Assembly: GCA_007859835.1 (NCBI GenBank)
Contig: SJPJ01000001.1
Coordinates: 6,984,504-7,048,503, forward strand
From: Novipirellula herctigrandis
GTDB lineage: Bacteria > Planctomycetota > Planctomycetia > Pirellulales > Pirellulaceae
Length of the DNA: 64,000 bases
Reading direction: 5' to 3'
Under the pieces are notes generated by a model. That model did no database searches and was not told where the DNA came from. It saw only the letters and a program-made list of their open reading frames with translations. The translations under genes and the position numbers were made by a program. Below, in pieces: positions 8,567 to 18,327 of this stretch (its first letter is position 1; each line of letters begins with the position of its first letter).

Positions 8567-10234
8567 ATGAAGCCGATGTCCAGATCTGAATCCGATCCGC
8601 CGATCACCTTGCCAGCCGACCGTGAGTCGTCGCTGATCGAGGCCGTTATGGCTGAATATGTCGAAAAATACGAGAAAGGAGAGTCTCCGGATGCTGGCAG
8701 CTACCTCAACGCCTATCCGCAGTTCGCCGACGAGTTAAAGAGTTTTTTTCGAAATCACCATTGGCTTTTGGGTGACGCAGAGACTGAAATTGCAAGCAAT
8801 TCACTGATCGGGACGCAGATCGGTCCCTACAAAGTCGAATCCGAGATTGCTCGGGGCGGCATGGGAGTCGTGTACCGTGCTCACCAAGGCAACCTTGGTC
8901 GGCCGGTTGCTTTGAAGCTAATCAGTAGTGGCGTTTTGGCGGGCGAAGAGGAACGCAAGCGGTTCCGGACCGAAGCCGAAGCGGCTGCCCGATTGGACCA
9001 TCCCGGCATCATCGCGATCCATGATATTGGGTCATCGGGGGGCTGCGAGTACTTCTCGATGACGTTGGTTGAAGGACCAACGCTTCAAAAAATTGTCGAG
9101 GACCGCAGCTATGACGATACCGCCTCCGCCCGGGTGGTCCGCGAGATCGCCCGTGCGGTTGCCTACGCTCACCGAACCGGCATAGTGCATCGCGATCTGA
9201 AACCTGAGAACATTCTAATGAGTGAAGATGGGCGGGCGTTGGTTGCTGATTTTGGATTGGCCAAGTGGCACTGCGAAGGGACAATGCTAACGCGAACCGG
9301 CCAAGTGCTTGGGACACCTCATTACATGAGTCCCGAACAAGCAACAGGTTGCCGCGATGTTGGCAAAGCGGCTGACATTTATTCCCTTGGCGCGATTCTT
9401 TATGCCGTTCTGACGGGGCGTCCACCTCACGATGGCAAGTCACCCGCCGACGTACTTCGCTCGGTTTTGCACGACGAACCGTTGTCGCCACGACTGATTC
9501 GCCGCGATGTTCCAACGGATCTCGAGACTATCTGTTTGAAAGCGATGCAGTACGAAGCGGACATGCGATACGCAACGGCGGATGAACTTGCCGACGATCT
9601 AGATCGTTTTCTATCGGGCGAACCGATCCGTGCAGCCGGCAGTGGCATTTTGGATCGGATGGCACGTGAAATCCGGCGTGACCAACATCAAAATTATTTT
9701 GAATCATGGGGGCGGACACTGATTGGAATCGGCGTGATTATCTTTGTCTCCCACGTCGTCATCTATGTGCTCGATTGGCTTTCCTATTCGACTTTGTATG
9801 CGTATTGGATTCCTCGAATCATCATGTTGACGTTGATCTTCGTTTCCATTTATTGGTCACGTCGAGGGCAGATTTTGCCCCGCACGATTGCCGAGCGTCC
9901 CGTTTGGTCGATCTGGCTCGGCTATCTAGCGACCCTCGCGACGATGAATGTGTTGTTACTCTTAGGTGAACTTGATGAGCGGTTGTTATTCCCTGTGGCA
10001 TCAGCGCTAAGCGGTTTTGGATTTCTCGCGATGGGAGGCCATGTATGGGGTGGTTCGGCGTTATTTGGGATAGCGTTCTTGGCCGGTGCGGTTGCTTCGG
10101 TCGTTTGGCTTTCCTTTGCTCCCCTGGTTTTCGGTAGCCTTTGGCTTGTCAGTTTAGTTGGATTAGGTTGGCATTACCGATCCCGAAAACCTTCCTCTAC
10201 ATCCGCATATTCGGAACAACCGTCGCTTGATTGA
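8567..10234 (+). CDS. Membrane-bound serine/threonine protein kinase (Hanks type)
   Basis: Eukaryotic-like protein kinase of 555 residues. A planctomycete-type N-terminal segment of about 85 residues (MAEYVEKYEKGESPDAGSYL) precedes the kinase domain at about 87-350. Motifs are intact: the glycine loop IARGGMGVVYRAH, catalytic lysine K117 (VALKLI), catalytic loop HRDLKPEN with D210, DFG at 228-230, and the activation/P+1 segment GTPHYMSPEQATG. The C-terminal 180 residues hold five or so hydrophobic helices (LIGIGVIIFVSHVVIYVLDWL and later ones) instead of the PASTA or sensor repeats of other bacteria. The kinase domain is therefore tethered to the inner membrane on its C-terminal side. A Shine-Dalgarno-like TGAGG precedes the ATG. 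It is divergent from the glycan operon, and targets are not indicated by the context. Confidence 0.92.
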   Translation: MKPMSRSESDPPITLPADRESSLIEAVMAEYVEKYEKGESPDAGSYLNAYPQFADELKSFFRNHHWLLGDAETEIASNSLIGTQIGPYKVESEIARGGMGVVYRAHQGNLGRPVALKLISSGVLAGEEERKRFRTEAEAAARLDHPGIIAIHDIGSSGGCEYFSMTLVEGPTLQKIVEDRSYDDTASARVVREIARAVAYAHRTGIVHRDLKPENILMSEDGRALVADFGLAKWHCEGTMLTRTGQVLGTPHYMSPEQATGCRDVGKAADIYSLGAILYAVLTGRPPHDGKSPADVLRSVLHDEPLSPRLIRRDVPTDLETICLKAMQYEADMRYATADELADDLDRFLSGEPIRAAGSGILDRMAREIRRDQHQNYFESWGRTLIGIGVIIFVSHVVIYVLDWLSYSTLYAYWIPRIIMLTLIFVSIYWSRRGQILPRTIAERPVWSIWLGYLATLATMNVLLLLGELDERLLFPVASALSGFGFLAMGGHVWGGSALFGIAFLAGAVASVVWLSFAPLVFGSLWLVSLVGLGWHYRSRKPSSTSAYSEQPSLD

Positions 10235-10341
10235 TTAGTCGCGACGATCGTTGCCGAAAGCACAATTGGGGGAATGTGGCGAACCGTGCGTGCGTTCCCT
10301 TTCCTGCAAGTGAACGCTCCCTGTAACCCTAAGTTATTCGA

Positions 10342-10899
10342 ATGTCACGCTTACTCGTTCTTGTTGTTGCCACGATGGTGAGTACTCCCGTTTTGGCTCA
10401 TCATCCTGATCGAAAGTGCCAGCCGGTGCACCCACGCTATGACGTGATTGGCCCGTTGGGAAATCGATTGCCCGAGTCGTACCGACGGAGTTACAATCGC
10501 CCGACCTACCTCGGCGGCAAGATCGCTTACAAAATCGCTCCTTCGAGCCAAGAGGCGATGGCGTGGCATCGAGCGGAACATCGTTGTGCGTATGACAAAT
10601 GCGAAGGTCGCCGCGTGCCCCAGTATTTTTATCCCAAACCCTGGGAAGCGTTGAAAGTCGGCGCACGTACGTCAAAAGATTTTGTCGAAGATGACGAAGC
10701 AAAAATCACCCCTGCAACAATTGATCCTGCTCAGCGGTTTGACGACGCTGCAGCGACCAACCGCAGCCTCGAATGGGAAGAGCTCGAAGTATCCGATCTC
10801 GACTCTGGATCCCAGCAAATGCTCGAATCGGTCTCTCCACCACCAGCTGATTTCAAAGATCTACTAGAGAGTGTCGACCTGCTTGAGTTGGATCAGTAG
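10342..10899 (+). CDS. Secreted protein of unknown function (185 aa)
   Basis: The product starts with a clear Sec signal peptide, MSRLLVLVVATMVSTPVLAH, with probable cleavage after VLA. The mature part begins with a basic, Tyr/Pro-rich region. The segment ESYRRSYNRPTYLGGK followed by KIAPSSQEAMAWHRA and the pair HRCAYDKCEGRR suggests a compact conserved domain with two cysteines. The C-terminal third is acidic (DLLESVDLLELDQ) and probably flexible. No catalytic motif and no named family were recognised; it looks like one of the many planctomycete-specific periplasmic proteins. It follows the kinase gene by about 107 bases on the same strand, so it may share its transcript. Confidence 0.65.
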   Translation: MSRLLVLVVATMVSTPVLAHHPDRKCQPVHPRYDVIGPLGNRLPESYRRSYNRPTYLGGKIAYKIAPSSQEAMAWHRAEHRCAYDKCEGRRVPQYFYPKPWEALKVGARTSKDFVEDDEAKITPATIDPAQRFDDAAATNRSLEWEELEVSDLDSGSQQMLESVSPPPADFKDLLESVDLLELDQ

Positions 10900-10997
10900 T
10901 GGTCGTATTGGGCTCACCGTGCAATGGGGCGATTGAGCCAAGCCATACGCCGGTACGTTTTTCTCTCTTGGCAATTAGTCGAAGTCGCGAGGGCTGG

Positions 10998-13793
10998 CTA
11001 CGCCAAGCGGTGCAGCCGCCTTGTGACCCATTCCATTGTCAACATGGTTGCAATCAACCACATCAATACGACGTTGCGGCGGCGATTGAAATCAATATCC
11101 GGGGTTCCTGGAAGGACCGTCGTTTGCGGTTGCGGTTTAAGCTGTGATACCAATGTCGATACTAATGCGTCGTTGGTGGTGTCTGGCTCGACGGCTGCGA
11201 AAACGCCGCCCGTCATATCGGCAAGCTGTTTTAGTTCATCGTCATTTCGGCGTGGACGCTCTAGCTCCACGGTCGGCAATCGTACCTGGACGCTTTGCTG
11301 AAGGACTTGTTCCTCCAGTGCATCGCCGAGCGTCAAACGCAGTTCGTAGCTACCGGCTTCACGAACAACAAACCGACCGCCATAGGTTCCTGGGCGTGGT
11401 TCCCCTTTCAACGGCAATAGGTTGATATCGTCGATCCGCCCGCTTGGGGCCAATAGTTTCGCTTCGACCTCGGCAACATCGAGCGGTTCGAATTGGTCGT
11501 CCGTCAATATCGCTCGGACCGTGATCGTCTCTCCTACCATCGCTCGCGACGAATCGACTAGCAAAACGCCACGGGTGCTGTCTCGCATCAACCGTCCTTC
11601 GCTGACCCAGCGAACAAGTTTTGTGTAGTAACTATCAAAGTACGTATCACTTTCTCCTCGCAGTCGCCACATTTCGCCGCTGCCTTGGAAATAGACACGT
11701 CCTGCACCATAGAAATGGGACGCCAAATAGGCGGGCAACGAGCCGCCGATTTCCGTGGTGGGATCCGAAAAATAGGCGTAAACCTTGGCTCCCGGTTTCG
11801 CATTTTTCACTCCCACGAAATCATAAACGCCGCCGAATTGTTCCCAAACATCGAAACTGTCCGCGGGATCTTCCGCGATCCATAGAAATTCGGCACGTCG
11901 AGCTTCGGGCGTGAAATCCAACGGCCATGGATTTTCGCCCCCTTGTCGTCCGCCACTGACTAAGGTCCCACGCTTCGACAGGTTCACGGGAAAGAAACCT
12001 GCGATCCGACTCACTCGTGGGTCGGTTCGAAGTCGTGTCCATTGTGAATGATACACAGGGCCAGCGACCAAGATCAAACCGCCCGCTTGCTGGCTCACCC
12101 AGCGGTCGAGCAAATCGAGAGACTCGGCACTCATCGCTGTCCAATTGGGGTCGAACATGAAGATCGCGTCATAATCAAACAGTTCTTCGGGCTTAGCCGG
12201 AAATGCATCTAGCACGCGATCGGCATCCTGGCTCATTCCCGGTTTGCCGGTTTGCAGCCAGACATCCAATTCGATTGATTTATCGCGGAACATCAAGTTG
12301 CGAACAAACCGGTACTCACGTGTCGGTCCGCCCGCAATCGCCAGCACACGTAGTTTCTTTGCGACCACTTCGTACCGAGCCGCGCGTGAGTCATCGCGTT
12401 GGTTTTGATCTTCTTCGGGGGCAACCACCCGAATCGCTAACCGACGGCGACCGACCGATTCGGGTTCCATCTCGAAACGGATCGCGGTCAAGGTTCCGTC
12501 GCTAGCGACATTCATCTTTTGGCTGTCGACGACTTCGCCCAGATTCGCGGATGCCTCGTTGGTTTCGGCCCCAGACCCGCTTGACGAATCATCGAGTTTG
12601 TCGAGTAATTGGACATCGACTTCCATGTTTTTCGGACCGCTGGCTTGTAGCATTGCGGTCACTGCGAATTTGTCGCCGGGGTATACTCGTCGGGGAGCAT
12701 CAAGATCAACGACGCGTACATTTACCGGCGCACTGCTGCTGCCGAGTCCAACGGGATAGATGGCCACTTCCGTTCGGCGGGCTGCTGCAATTGCGGCTCC
12801 GGTCCCAACACCACCGTTATTTTGACCATCCGTCATGACAACGACTCCTGAAAGCGTCGACGGATCATGGTCCGACAAAATGCTCCGCAGCGCATCGCCG
12901 ATGCGACTTTGCGATCCAGTCGCCGCAATCGTCTTGGACCAATCGGAAACTCGCACCGGCGGTGGTGTCGCGTCGTTGTCCGTCGGTTCGTTCGTTTCGG
13001 TGGCTGCTGAATCGGCTGCCTTATCACGGCCCAAAAGTTCGGCGAGCGATCGATCGGTATGAATCGCATACACACTGCCGAGCGAGATCATGCCGAGCAC
13101 AACCGAGCATGCCGCGCCGCAAATCAACCAAGGTAATATCTCGGTCCGACCCGCCGCGCCGACGAGGAGTGCAATGACCGAAAGCAGAACTCCTAGCCCT
13201 ACCAACAAGGCACCGATCACGGCTGCATTGGACGCCAAAGCCGGTTCGCGAGTGGGCTGTTCAACCGCGCCCAGCGGAGACACACCGCCACGTGTTTCGA
13301 GCAGTTTGGGTTCGCTCGTTTGATCAAATGCATATACACTGACGCGATGGTCTTGCTCAAACCTTTCTAATAGGTCTGAATCCTCAAGTAACCTCGCCGC
13401 TCGCTCGGCCCGGGTCTGAGTGCTACCCATTGCACCGACGGGAAGCGACATGCTTTGGCTGGTATCCACGAGAACGGTGACCTCGCTCGGTCGAGTCACC
13501 ATTCGCTCGGTTCGACGATGGAGATCGAAAAAGAAAAAGACCAAACCTGCGATCGTTATCAGACGCAGTCCGATCAGCGTCCACCGCGTCAACGGGGCAA
13601 GTTCAGCGACATCCCGCCGATACAATCGAATGCAGAGGAACAACAAAAGAGCCAGCGTTCCAATCAGCAACGCCCAGGACCACCAACCTTCAAGCGTCGC
13701 TGCGCGGGCGAATTCGTAGACCACTTGTTGTGTCCCGCCACTGACTCGGTCGACGAGCGTTTCGTCCATCACGCCATTGATAGTTTCGTTCAT
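10998..13793 (-). CDS. VWA-type membrane protein with glutamine-amidotransferase-like domain, last gene of MoxR/Bat operon
   Basis: Large membrane protein of 931 residues. Two N-terminal helices (SWALLIGTLALLLFLCIRLY; WTLIGLRLITIAGLVFFFF) precede a VWA-like domain whose metal-site motif is VTVLVDTSQSMS (DxSxS). Further parts of the site lie in VVVMTDGQNNGG, split from it by two more membrane helices near residues 190-245. The second half contains a class I glutamine-amidotransferase-like (GATase1-like) Rossmann region (KKLRVLAIAGGPTREYRFV, YDAIFMFDPNWTAM) with no visible catalytic Cys. A beta-sandwich segment follows (LLVDSSRAMVGETITVRAIL), and a last C-terminal helix ends the protein. The start ATG overlaps the stop of the BatA-like gene by four bases, so the two are coupled. 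The family is common beside MoxR and DUF58 genes and is thought to work in envelope or periplasmic protein maturation; the specific target is unknown. Confidence 0.8.
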   Translation of the reverse strand: MNETINGVMDETLVDRVSGGTQQVVYEFARAATLEGWWSWALLIGTLALLLFLCIRLYRRDVAELAPLTRWTLIGLRLITIAGLVFFFFDLHRRTERMVTRPSEVTVLVDTSQSMSLPVGAMGSTQTRAERAARLLEDSDLLERFEQDHRVSVYAFDQTSEPKLLETRGGVSPLGAVEQPTREPALASNAAVIGALLVGLGVLLSVIALLVGAAGRTEILPWLICGAACSVVLGMISLGSVYAIHTDRSLAELLGRDKAADSAATETNEPTDNDATPPPVRVSDWSKTIAATGSQSRIGDALRSILSDHDPSTLSGVVVMTDGQNNGGVGTGAAIAAARRTEVAIYPVGLGSSSAPVNVRVVDLDAPRRVYPGDKFAVTAMLQASGPKNMEVDVQLLDKLDDSSSGSGAETNEASANLGEVVDSQKMNVASDGTLTAIRFEMEPESVGRRRLAIRVVAPEEDQNQRDDSRAARYEVVAKKLRVLAIAGGPTREYRFVRNLMFRDKSIELDVWLQTGKPGMSQDADRVLDAFPAKPEELFDYDAIFMFDPNWTAMSAESLDLLDRWVSQQAGGLILVAGPVYHSQWTRLRTDPRVSRIAGFFPVNLSKRGTLVSGGRQGGENPWPLDFTPEARRAEFLWIAEDPADSFDVWEQFGGVYDFVGVKNAKPGAKVYAYFSDPTTEIGGSLPAYLASHFYGAGRVYFQGSGEMWRLRGESDTYFDSYYTKLVRWVSEGRLMRDSTRGVLLVDSSRAMVGETITVRAILTDDQFEPLDVAEVEAKLLAPSGRIDDINLLPLKGEPRPGTYGGRFVVREAGSYELRLTLGDALEEQVLQQSVQVRLPTVELERPRRNDDELKQLADMTGGVFAAVEPDTTNDALVSTLVSQLKPQPQTTVLPGTPDIDFNRRRNVVLMWLIATMLTMEWVTRRLHRLA

Positions 13794-16216
13794 CGGCTAG
13801 CTCGTATAGAAAAGGGGCCTTGATGATCGAGAAACGATCGCTTCTTGCCTGGTGCCTTTGCACTTTCAAGCGGAGTATGATAGCTAGCCCAATACGCCAA
13901 TGCTTGCTCACTGGCGAGTAAAGTTCCAAGCAGTCCAAGCAGCAAAAGGGCCAACGTCGAACTTCCGGCGGTTTGATTTTGAGTGCTCCATGCTTCGCTA
14001 CTTAAGAATCGGACTTCCACTGGCAAAAGATCTTGTTGGATTGTGGCCGAATCGGCTCGCCGAAGATCCCCTTCACCCGTTCGAATGACCGCAGCAACGG
14101 GAACCAATTCGCCTTGGCCATCGCTTCGAGTCAACGCCCATTCCGCAATCCCTGGACGCAAAATGTCACTCACGTTCGCTTCACCAGCAATCACCATTTC
14201 GCTTGGATCGAGGATGAATTCAGCTACGCTTCCTGATGAACCGGGGTTTGTCGAGCCATCGTTTTCTTCCACTACTTTGGCGACCACTTCGATGGGAACA
14301 CGTGGCGGTTCTTTTACGGCGGGCAGGTAGGTTGCCTCCAGAGCGTACGCGCTGAGTGCGATATGTCGCTCGATTGTTTCATCGATATATCGTCGAGTCG
14401 GTGGTGCCGCCCCGCTCCACAAATCCGCATTCGCTTGGAGCAGGAATACGACAAACGTCGGATCACCCGGCCAATTGGTCCAACTGCCATCAAGTCCAGT
14501 CAAGACGGTGATGATTCGTCCGCGATCGACGTCATGCTGGGTCACCAACGGTCCGCCATCGCGACGCTTGAGCACCACGTTGATTCGCGGTTGTTCCGGA
14601 TCGTCCGGCTCGGCAAAACTTGGTTGTTGTAGTGTCCACGATTGCGATAACCCAATTAGCGACAATGCGGCATCCCCACCGGCTCGCAGTGGTGCGAGCA
14701 GTTGTGGTGCGTCGCCAAATACGACATCCGCTGACGAAACGCCCGCAGGTGGTGGCATCGGTTTGGCTTCCTCAAGCGGCATCGGCAATAGACGACGATC
14801 CCCAGCGAGCAAATGTTGGTTATACGAATCCTTGACCACATCTTTGCCAAGAAACCACGCTAATCCTCCACCGCGACGAACATAGCGATCAAGTGCATCG
14901 GCGGCATTTTCGCTAATTTCAGGCAAGTCGATCAGATAGATTGCTCGATAGGAAGTCAATGTTTCAAGCGTTGCCGCTCGTAAGAACGACGGCGGCTGAA
15001 TTTCCGGAATTGCTCCGATTCGCACTTGGCTGCCAGGATCGAGTACGGATGCGACATGGTAGGCGCCAAGTGTGTCGGCATTACCATCGATCACTAAAAC
15101 CTTTTCAGCATCCGATAGAGGCAGCGTACAACTACGAGCGTTGTCAATTGAAAGGGCATCTTCGGGAAGCGAGACTTCGATCGCATGCGTCCCCTGTTCG
15201 GCAACAAATACTTGGAATTTTTTGGTGATTTCCGCGCCTGAGTCGAGCGATTCAATGACCATCGCGGGAAGCGACTCGACGCTTCCCGTGACCGCTAACG
15301 TCGGGTCGGATTGCACGACTTCATCGGAGTAGTGATAGACGCGAGTTTCAAGCGAGACATTACTAACATTGGTTGGCCCGTAGTTGCGGATCGTTGCGTT
15401 CACGACGACCGGAACACCGGCGACCCAGACATCACGAATGGGAGAAATGTCGGTAACGGCCAAGTTTGACATTGGACTCAGTGCACAATCGATCATCCGA
15501 ATCGAAACGTCGTCACCCGAAATTCCTCGCATCGATTCGGCAAGTCGTTGTGGAGCCGCCCAATCTCGTTGACGGAAATCGCTTGCAATGTAAAGCACCT
15601 TTTGATCGGCCGGCGCGTTTCGAATTAATTCTCCGGCGAGGTCGATAGCCGCGACTAAGTCCGTTTGAACCGGTGACGCTTCGGTCGCCATCACGCGGTT
15701 AATCAGCCGTGCATCCGACGTGACCGTTTGAGCCGATAGATCGGCTGCCGAATCACCTGAATCGCTTCCGCCGCGGATCGTCATCGCTGCGCGGCTTGAT
15801 CGCATGACGGTTAATTCGTGAATTCCATCGTCGCTAGCCAAACGCCGCGTCAGGTCTTGCAGCGAAAGCAACGCGCGGGAATAGGCCGACACGCCGCCGC
15901 TGCTGTCACCCATCGAGTAGCTGTCATCAAGAATGACGACATGATGCGTCGTGCTGCCTCCGAGCATACCAAGCATTTGTCCGCCACCGGTCCAACCACA
16001 CAGCATCGCAATCAGAACCGCCGCGACGGCGAGTCGCGACAGGAGCAGCAAGATTTGACGCAGACGAATCCACTTCTTCTGCTTGCGATAGCTAGCCAGC
16101 AGGAAGTCCATGGCGGCCCATTTTTGACGCCGATGCCGAAGCATGTTGATCAAATGGACCAACAACGGCACCGCGACAAAAAGGAATCCAATCGTTAGAG
16201 CGGGATAGAGGAACAA
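13790..16216 (-). CDS. BatA-domain membrane protein with VWA domain
   Basis: Membrane protein of 808 residues. The N-terminus is the BatA signature: helix one FLYPALTIGFLFVAVPLLVH followed by LINMLRHRRQKWAAMDFLL and the second helix ILLLLSRLAVAAVLIAML. The VWA domain starts at HHVVILDDSYSMGDSSGG, with the DxSxS motif present as DDSYS. YIASDFRQRDW is the later conserved block of this subgroup. The middle portion (about 260-390) is a beta-sandwich CARDB-like region (MSNLAVTDISPIRDVWVAGV). It is followed by a GATase1-like region (SYRAIYLIDLPEISENAADAL), and a C-terminal helix (STLALLLLGLLGTLLASEQAL). It is the third gene of the MoxR operon, 32 bases after the DUF58 gene, and overlaps the next gene by ATGA. 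Related proteins were linked to aerotolerance in Bacteroides, but the function in planctomycetes is not settled. Confidence 0.82.
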   Translation of the reverse strand: MFLYPALTIGFLFVAVPLLVHLINMLRHRRQKWAAMDFLLASYRKQKKWIRLRQILLLLSRLAVAAVLIAMLCGWTGGGQMLGMLGGSTTHHVVILDDSYSMGDSSGGVSAYSRALLSLQDLTRRLASDDGIHELTVMRSSRAAMTIRGGSDSGDSAADLSAQTVTSDARLINRVMATEASPVQTDLVAAIDLAGELIRNAPADQKVLYIASDFRQRDWAAPQRLAESMRGISGDDVSIRMIDCALSPMSNLAVTDISPIRDVWVAGVPVVVNATIRNYGPTNVSNVSLETRVYHYSDEVVQSDPTLAVTGSVESLPAMVIESLDSGAEITKKFQVFVAEQGTHAIEVSLPEDALSIDNARSCTLPLSDAEKVLVIDGNADTLGAYHVASVLDPGSQVRIGAIPEIQPPSFLRAATLETLTSYRAIYLIDLPEISENAADALDRYVRRGGGLAWFLGKDVVKDSYNQHLLAGDRRLLPMPLEEAKPMPPPAGVSSADVVFGDAPQLLAPLRAGGDAALSLIGLSQSWTLQQPSFAEPDDPEQPRINVVLKRRDGGPLVTQHDVDRGRIITVLTGLDGSWTNWPGDPTFVVFLLQANADLWSGAAPPTRRYIDETIERHIALSAYALEATYLPAVKEPPRVPIEVVAKVVEENDGSTNPGSSGSVAEFILDPSEMVIAGEANVSDILRPGIAEWALTRSDGQGELVPVAAVIRTGEGDLRRADSATIQQDLLPVEVRFLSSEAWSTQNQTAGSSTLALLLLGLLGTLLASEQALAYWASYHTPLESAKAPGKKRSFLDHQGPFSIRASR

Positions 16217-16248
16217 AGCTGAATTGGGAAGTTTAAAGGGTGAAGGAA

Positions 16249-17166
16249 TTACTTTTTTAACTTGGGAAGCGATTGTCGGGCGGCGAGAAACTTAGCTAAC
16301 ACGGCGTCCAGTGGTTCGTTGGTGCGAACCTGCAAATAGTCAATCGATAATCGGCCACACGCTTTTTTTGTTCTGGACAGAAATTCGTTTAATGCTTCAA
16401 GGTAGCCTTCTCGTAACGCACGTGGGTTGCAATTCAATATGTCTTCGGACTCCAACCCCTCGAAGCGAGTTGCTCCGTTGAATTCAAAATCCAATTCGTC
16501 GCTGTGAAGAACATGGAATACCGCGACATCATGACCACGACTTCGCAGATACCGTAGTCCTTCGATCAACGAGTCGACACCGAGCAAATCGGAAACCACG
16601 ACCACCAATCCTCGACGCGGGATACCTTGGGCGATTTCTTTTGCCACGGCAACGAAATCGGTTCGTCCGTCAGCACCGACACTGTCTAGCATTGACAGGA
16701 TGCGCGATAATTGTTGTTGATTGCTTTTGGCTGGTACCGTTGCTTGCACTTTCGTGTCGAACGTGAATAGCCCCGTTGCATCCTTTTGTCGTAGTGCCAA
16801 GTAGGCTATCGACGCTGCGATCGATGCCGAATAATCGAACTTGTTCGACTCCCCATCGCCATAAGACATGCTGGCCGATCGGTCAACCAACAGAGTCAAA
16901 CGTAAATTGGTTTCCTCTTCATACTGCTTGATGTGCAATCGATCTTGACGCGCGTATACCTTCCAATCGATATGACGGATCTCGTCACCTCGAGTGTATT
17001 GGCGATGCTGCAGAAATTCGATCGACTGCCCAAAGTACGGGCTTCGATGGATCCCTGACAGAAAACCTTCGACGACACGCCGCGCCGTCAATTCCAATCG
17101 ACGGATGCGAGCGGTAACCTCAGGACGCAAATATCGTTTGGAATCGGGCATCGCGTGAAAGCTCAT
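16249..17166 (-). CDS. DUF58 domain protein (MoxR-associated, VWA-like)
   Basis: DUF58 protein of 305 residues, the usual length. The hallmark segments are all present: [20 protein letters not shown], then [17 protein letters not shown], then the VWA-like metal site [17 protein letters not shown]. The later conserved block [20 protein letters not shown] is also there. No signal peptide or membrane helix is visible, so it should be cytoplasmic, handing clients between the MoxR ATPase and the membrane VWA proteins encoded downstream. Its start overlaps the 3' end of the MoxR gene by 47 bases (or 32 if the second ATG, at MPDSKRYL, is used), which points to tight coupling. Confidence 0.9.
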   Translation of the reverse strand: MSFHAMPDSKRYLRPEVTARIRRLELTARRVVEGFLSGIHRSPYFGQSIEFLQHRQYTRGDEIRHIDWKVYARQDRLHIKQYEEETNLRLTLLVDRSASMSYGDGESNKFDYSASIAASIAYLALRQKDATGLFTFDTKVQATVPAKSNQQQLSRILSMLDSVGADGRTDFVAVAKEIAQGIPRRGLVVVVSDLLGVDSLIEGLRYLRSRGHDVAVFHVLHSDELDFEFNGATRFEGLESEDILNCNPRALREGYLEALNEFLSRTKKACGRLSIDYLQVRTNEPLDAVLAKFLAARQSLPKLKK

Positions 17167-18184
17167 CCTCGGTTGTTGGCGTTGCTGCGATGAGACGGTC
17201 GATCACGTCATCGCTAGTCACTCCGTCACTTTCAGCAGCAAAGTTGACCACCATTCGGTGACGTAGAACCGGTTTGGCTAAATATTGGATGTCCTCGACC
17301 TGGACATGGAATCGACCTTCCAAAAGCGCGCGAGCTTTGCCGCCGAGAATCATGAACTGGACCGCACGAGGGCCCGCCCCCCATCCAACAAGTTCGTTCA
17401 CAAAATCAGGCACCCCATCGCCGCCGACTCGCGTTTGGCGGACCAGCGAAAGTGCGTAGCGAACCACGTGGTCACTGACGGGAACTTGGCGAACCAAATG
17501 TTGGAGCCGCAAAATCTCTTCCGCTCCCAGAACCGCTTGGACCGTTTCCACTGCGGTGCCGGTCGTTCGGCGTGCCACTTCGAACTCTTCGTTGAAGCTC
17601 GGATAATTGACGTAGACTTTGAACATGAATCGGTCTTGTTGAGCTTCCGGCAGCGGATAGGTTCCTTCCTGTTCAATTGGGTTTTGCGTCGCGAGCACAA
17701 AAAAGGGATCCGAAAGCACATGACGATTTCGGCCCACGGTGACTTGGCGTTCCTGCATCGCTTCAAGCAGTGCCGCTTGTGTCTTGGGCGGCGTACGGTT
17801 GATTTCGTCCGCCAGAACCACGTTGGCGAATAGCGGCCCTTGCATGAAACGGAAATCGCGATGGCCGGTCGCCCGGTCTTCTTCCATGATCTCGGTCCCC
17901 GTTACATCGGCCGGCATCAAGTCGGGTGTGAACTGGATTCGGCTGAAGGAAAGGTCCAAGGTTTGAGCCAGCGTGCTGATCATCAGCGTTTTCGCCAATC
18001 CCGGCACTCCCTCAAGCATGCAATGGCCGCGACTGAAGAGGCAGATCATGATTTCATCGATGACCCGTTCTTGGCCGACGATGATTTTGCCAAGTTGTTC
18101 GATAATGCGACTGCGAGCCTCATGCAATCGCCCAGTCTCGGCGTCGCTGATTGGATTTTGGTTCGCCGCGGGGTCTGCGGACAT
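17120..18184 (-). CDS. MoxR family AAA+ ATPase
   Basis: Cytoplasmic AAA+ ATPase of the MoxR family, about 354 residues. The start is placed at ATG 18184 ([12 protein letters not shown]) because GAAGGAAG lies just upstream. A longer frame begins 21 codons earlier but has no ribosome site. Motifs: Walker A GVPGLAKT with K65, Walker [10 protein letters not shown], sensor 1 [19 protein letters not shown] (a MoxR signature), arginine-finger region [13 protein letters not shown], and the C-terminal lid domain. MoxR ATPases act as chaperones that load metals or mature partner VWA proteins. The three genes downstream on the same strand (DUF58, BatA, VWA) are the classic partners, and this gene leads the operon. 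Confidence 0.92.
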   Translation of the reverse strand: MSADPAANQNPISDAETGRLHEARSRIIEQLGKIIVGQERVIDEIMICLFSRGHCMLEGVPGLAKTLMISTLAQTLDLSFSRIQFTPDLMPADVTGTEIMEEDRATGHRDFRFMQGPLFANVVLADEINRTPPKTQAALLEAMQERQVTVGRNRHVLSDPFFVLATQNPIEQEGTYPLPEAQQDRFMFKVYVNYPSFNEEFEVARRTTGTAVETVQAVLGAEEILRLQHLVRQVPVSDHVVRYALSLVRQTRVGGDGVPDFVNELVGWGAGPRAVQFMILGGKARALLEGRFHVQVEDIQYLAKPVLRHRMVVNFAAESDGVTSDDVIDRLIAATPTTEDELSRDARFQTIFAS

Positions 18185-18327
18185 GCAACTTCCTTCGCTA
18201 CAAGAGTCAATCATGATGGGAATGCAACCAATGCTGCCTACGCCCATAAGAATAGCAACAAATCAACCATATCGCGCGTAGGGTGCAAAAAAGGAATCGA
18301 ATTGGGGATTCGGGAGTTTCCCTGCCC

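Noticed and set aside
9009-9515. 168-codon minus-strand frame inside the kinase
   Set aside because: Opposite the intact catalytic domain of the kinase; composition is typical of an antisense shadow.
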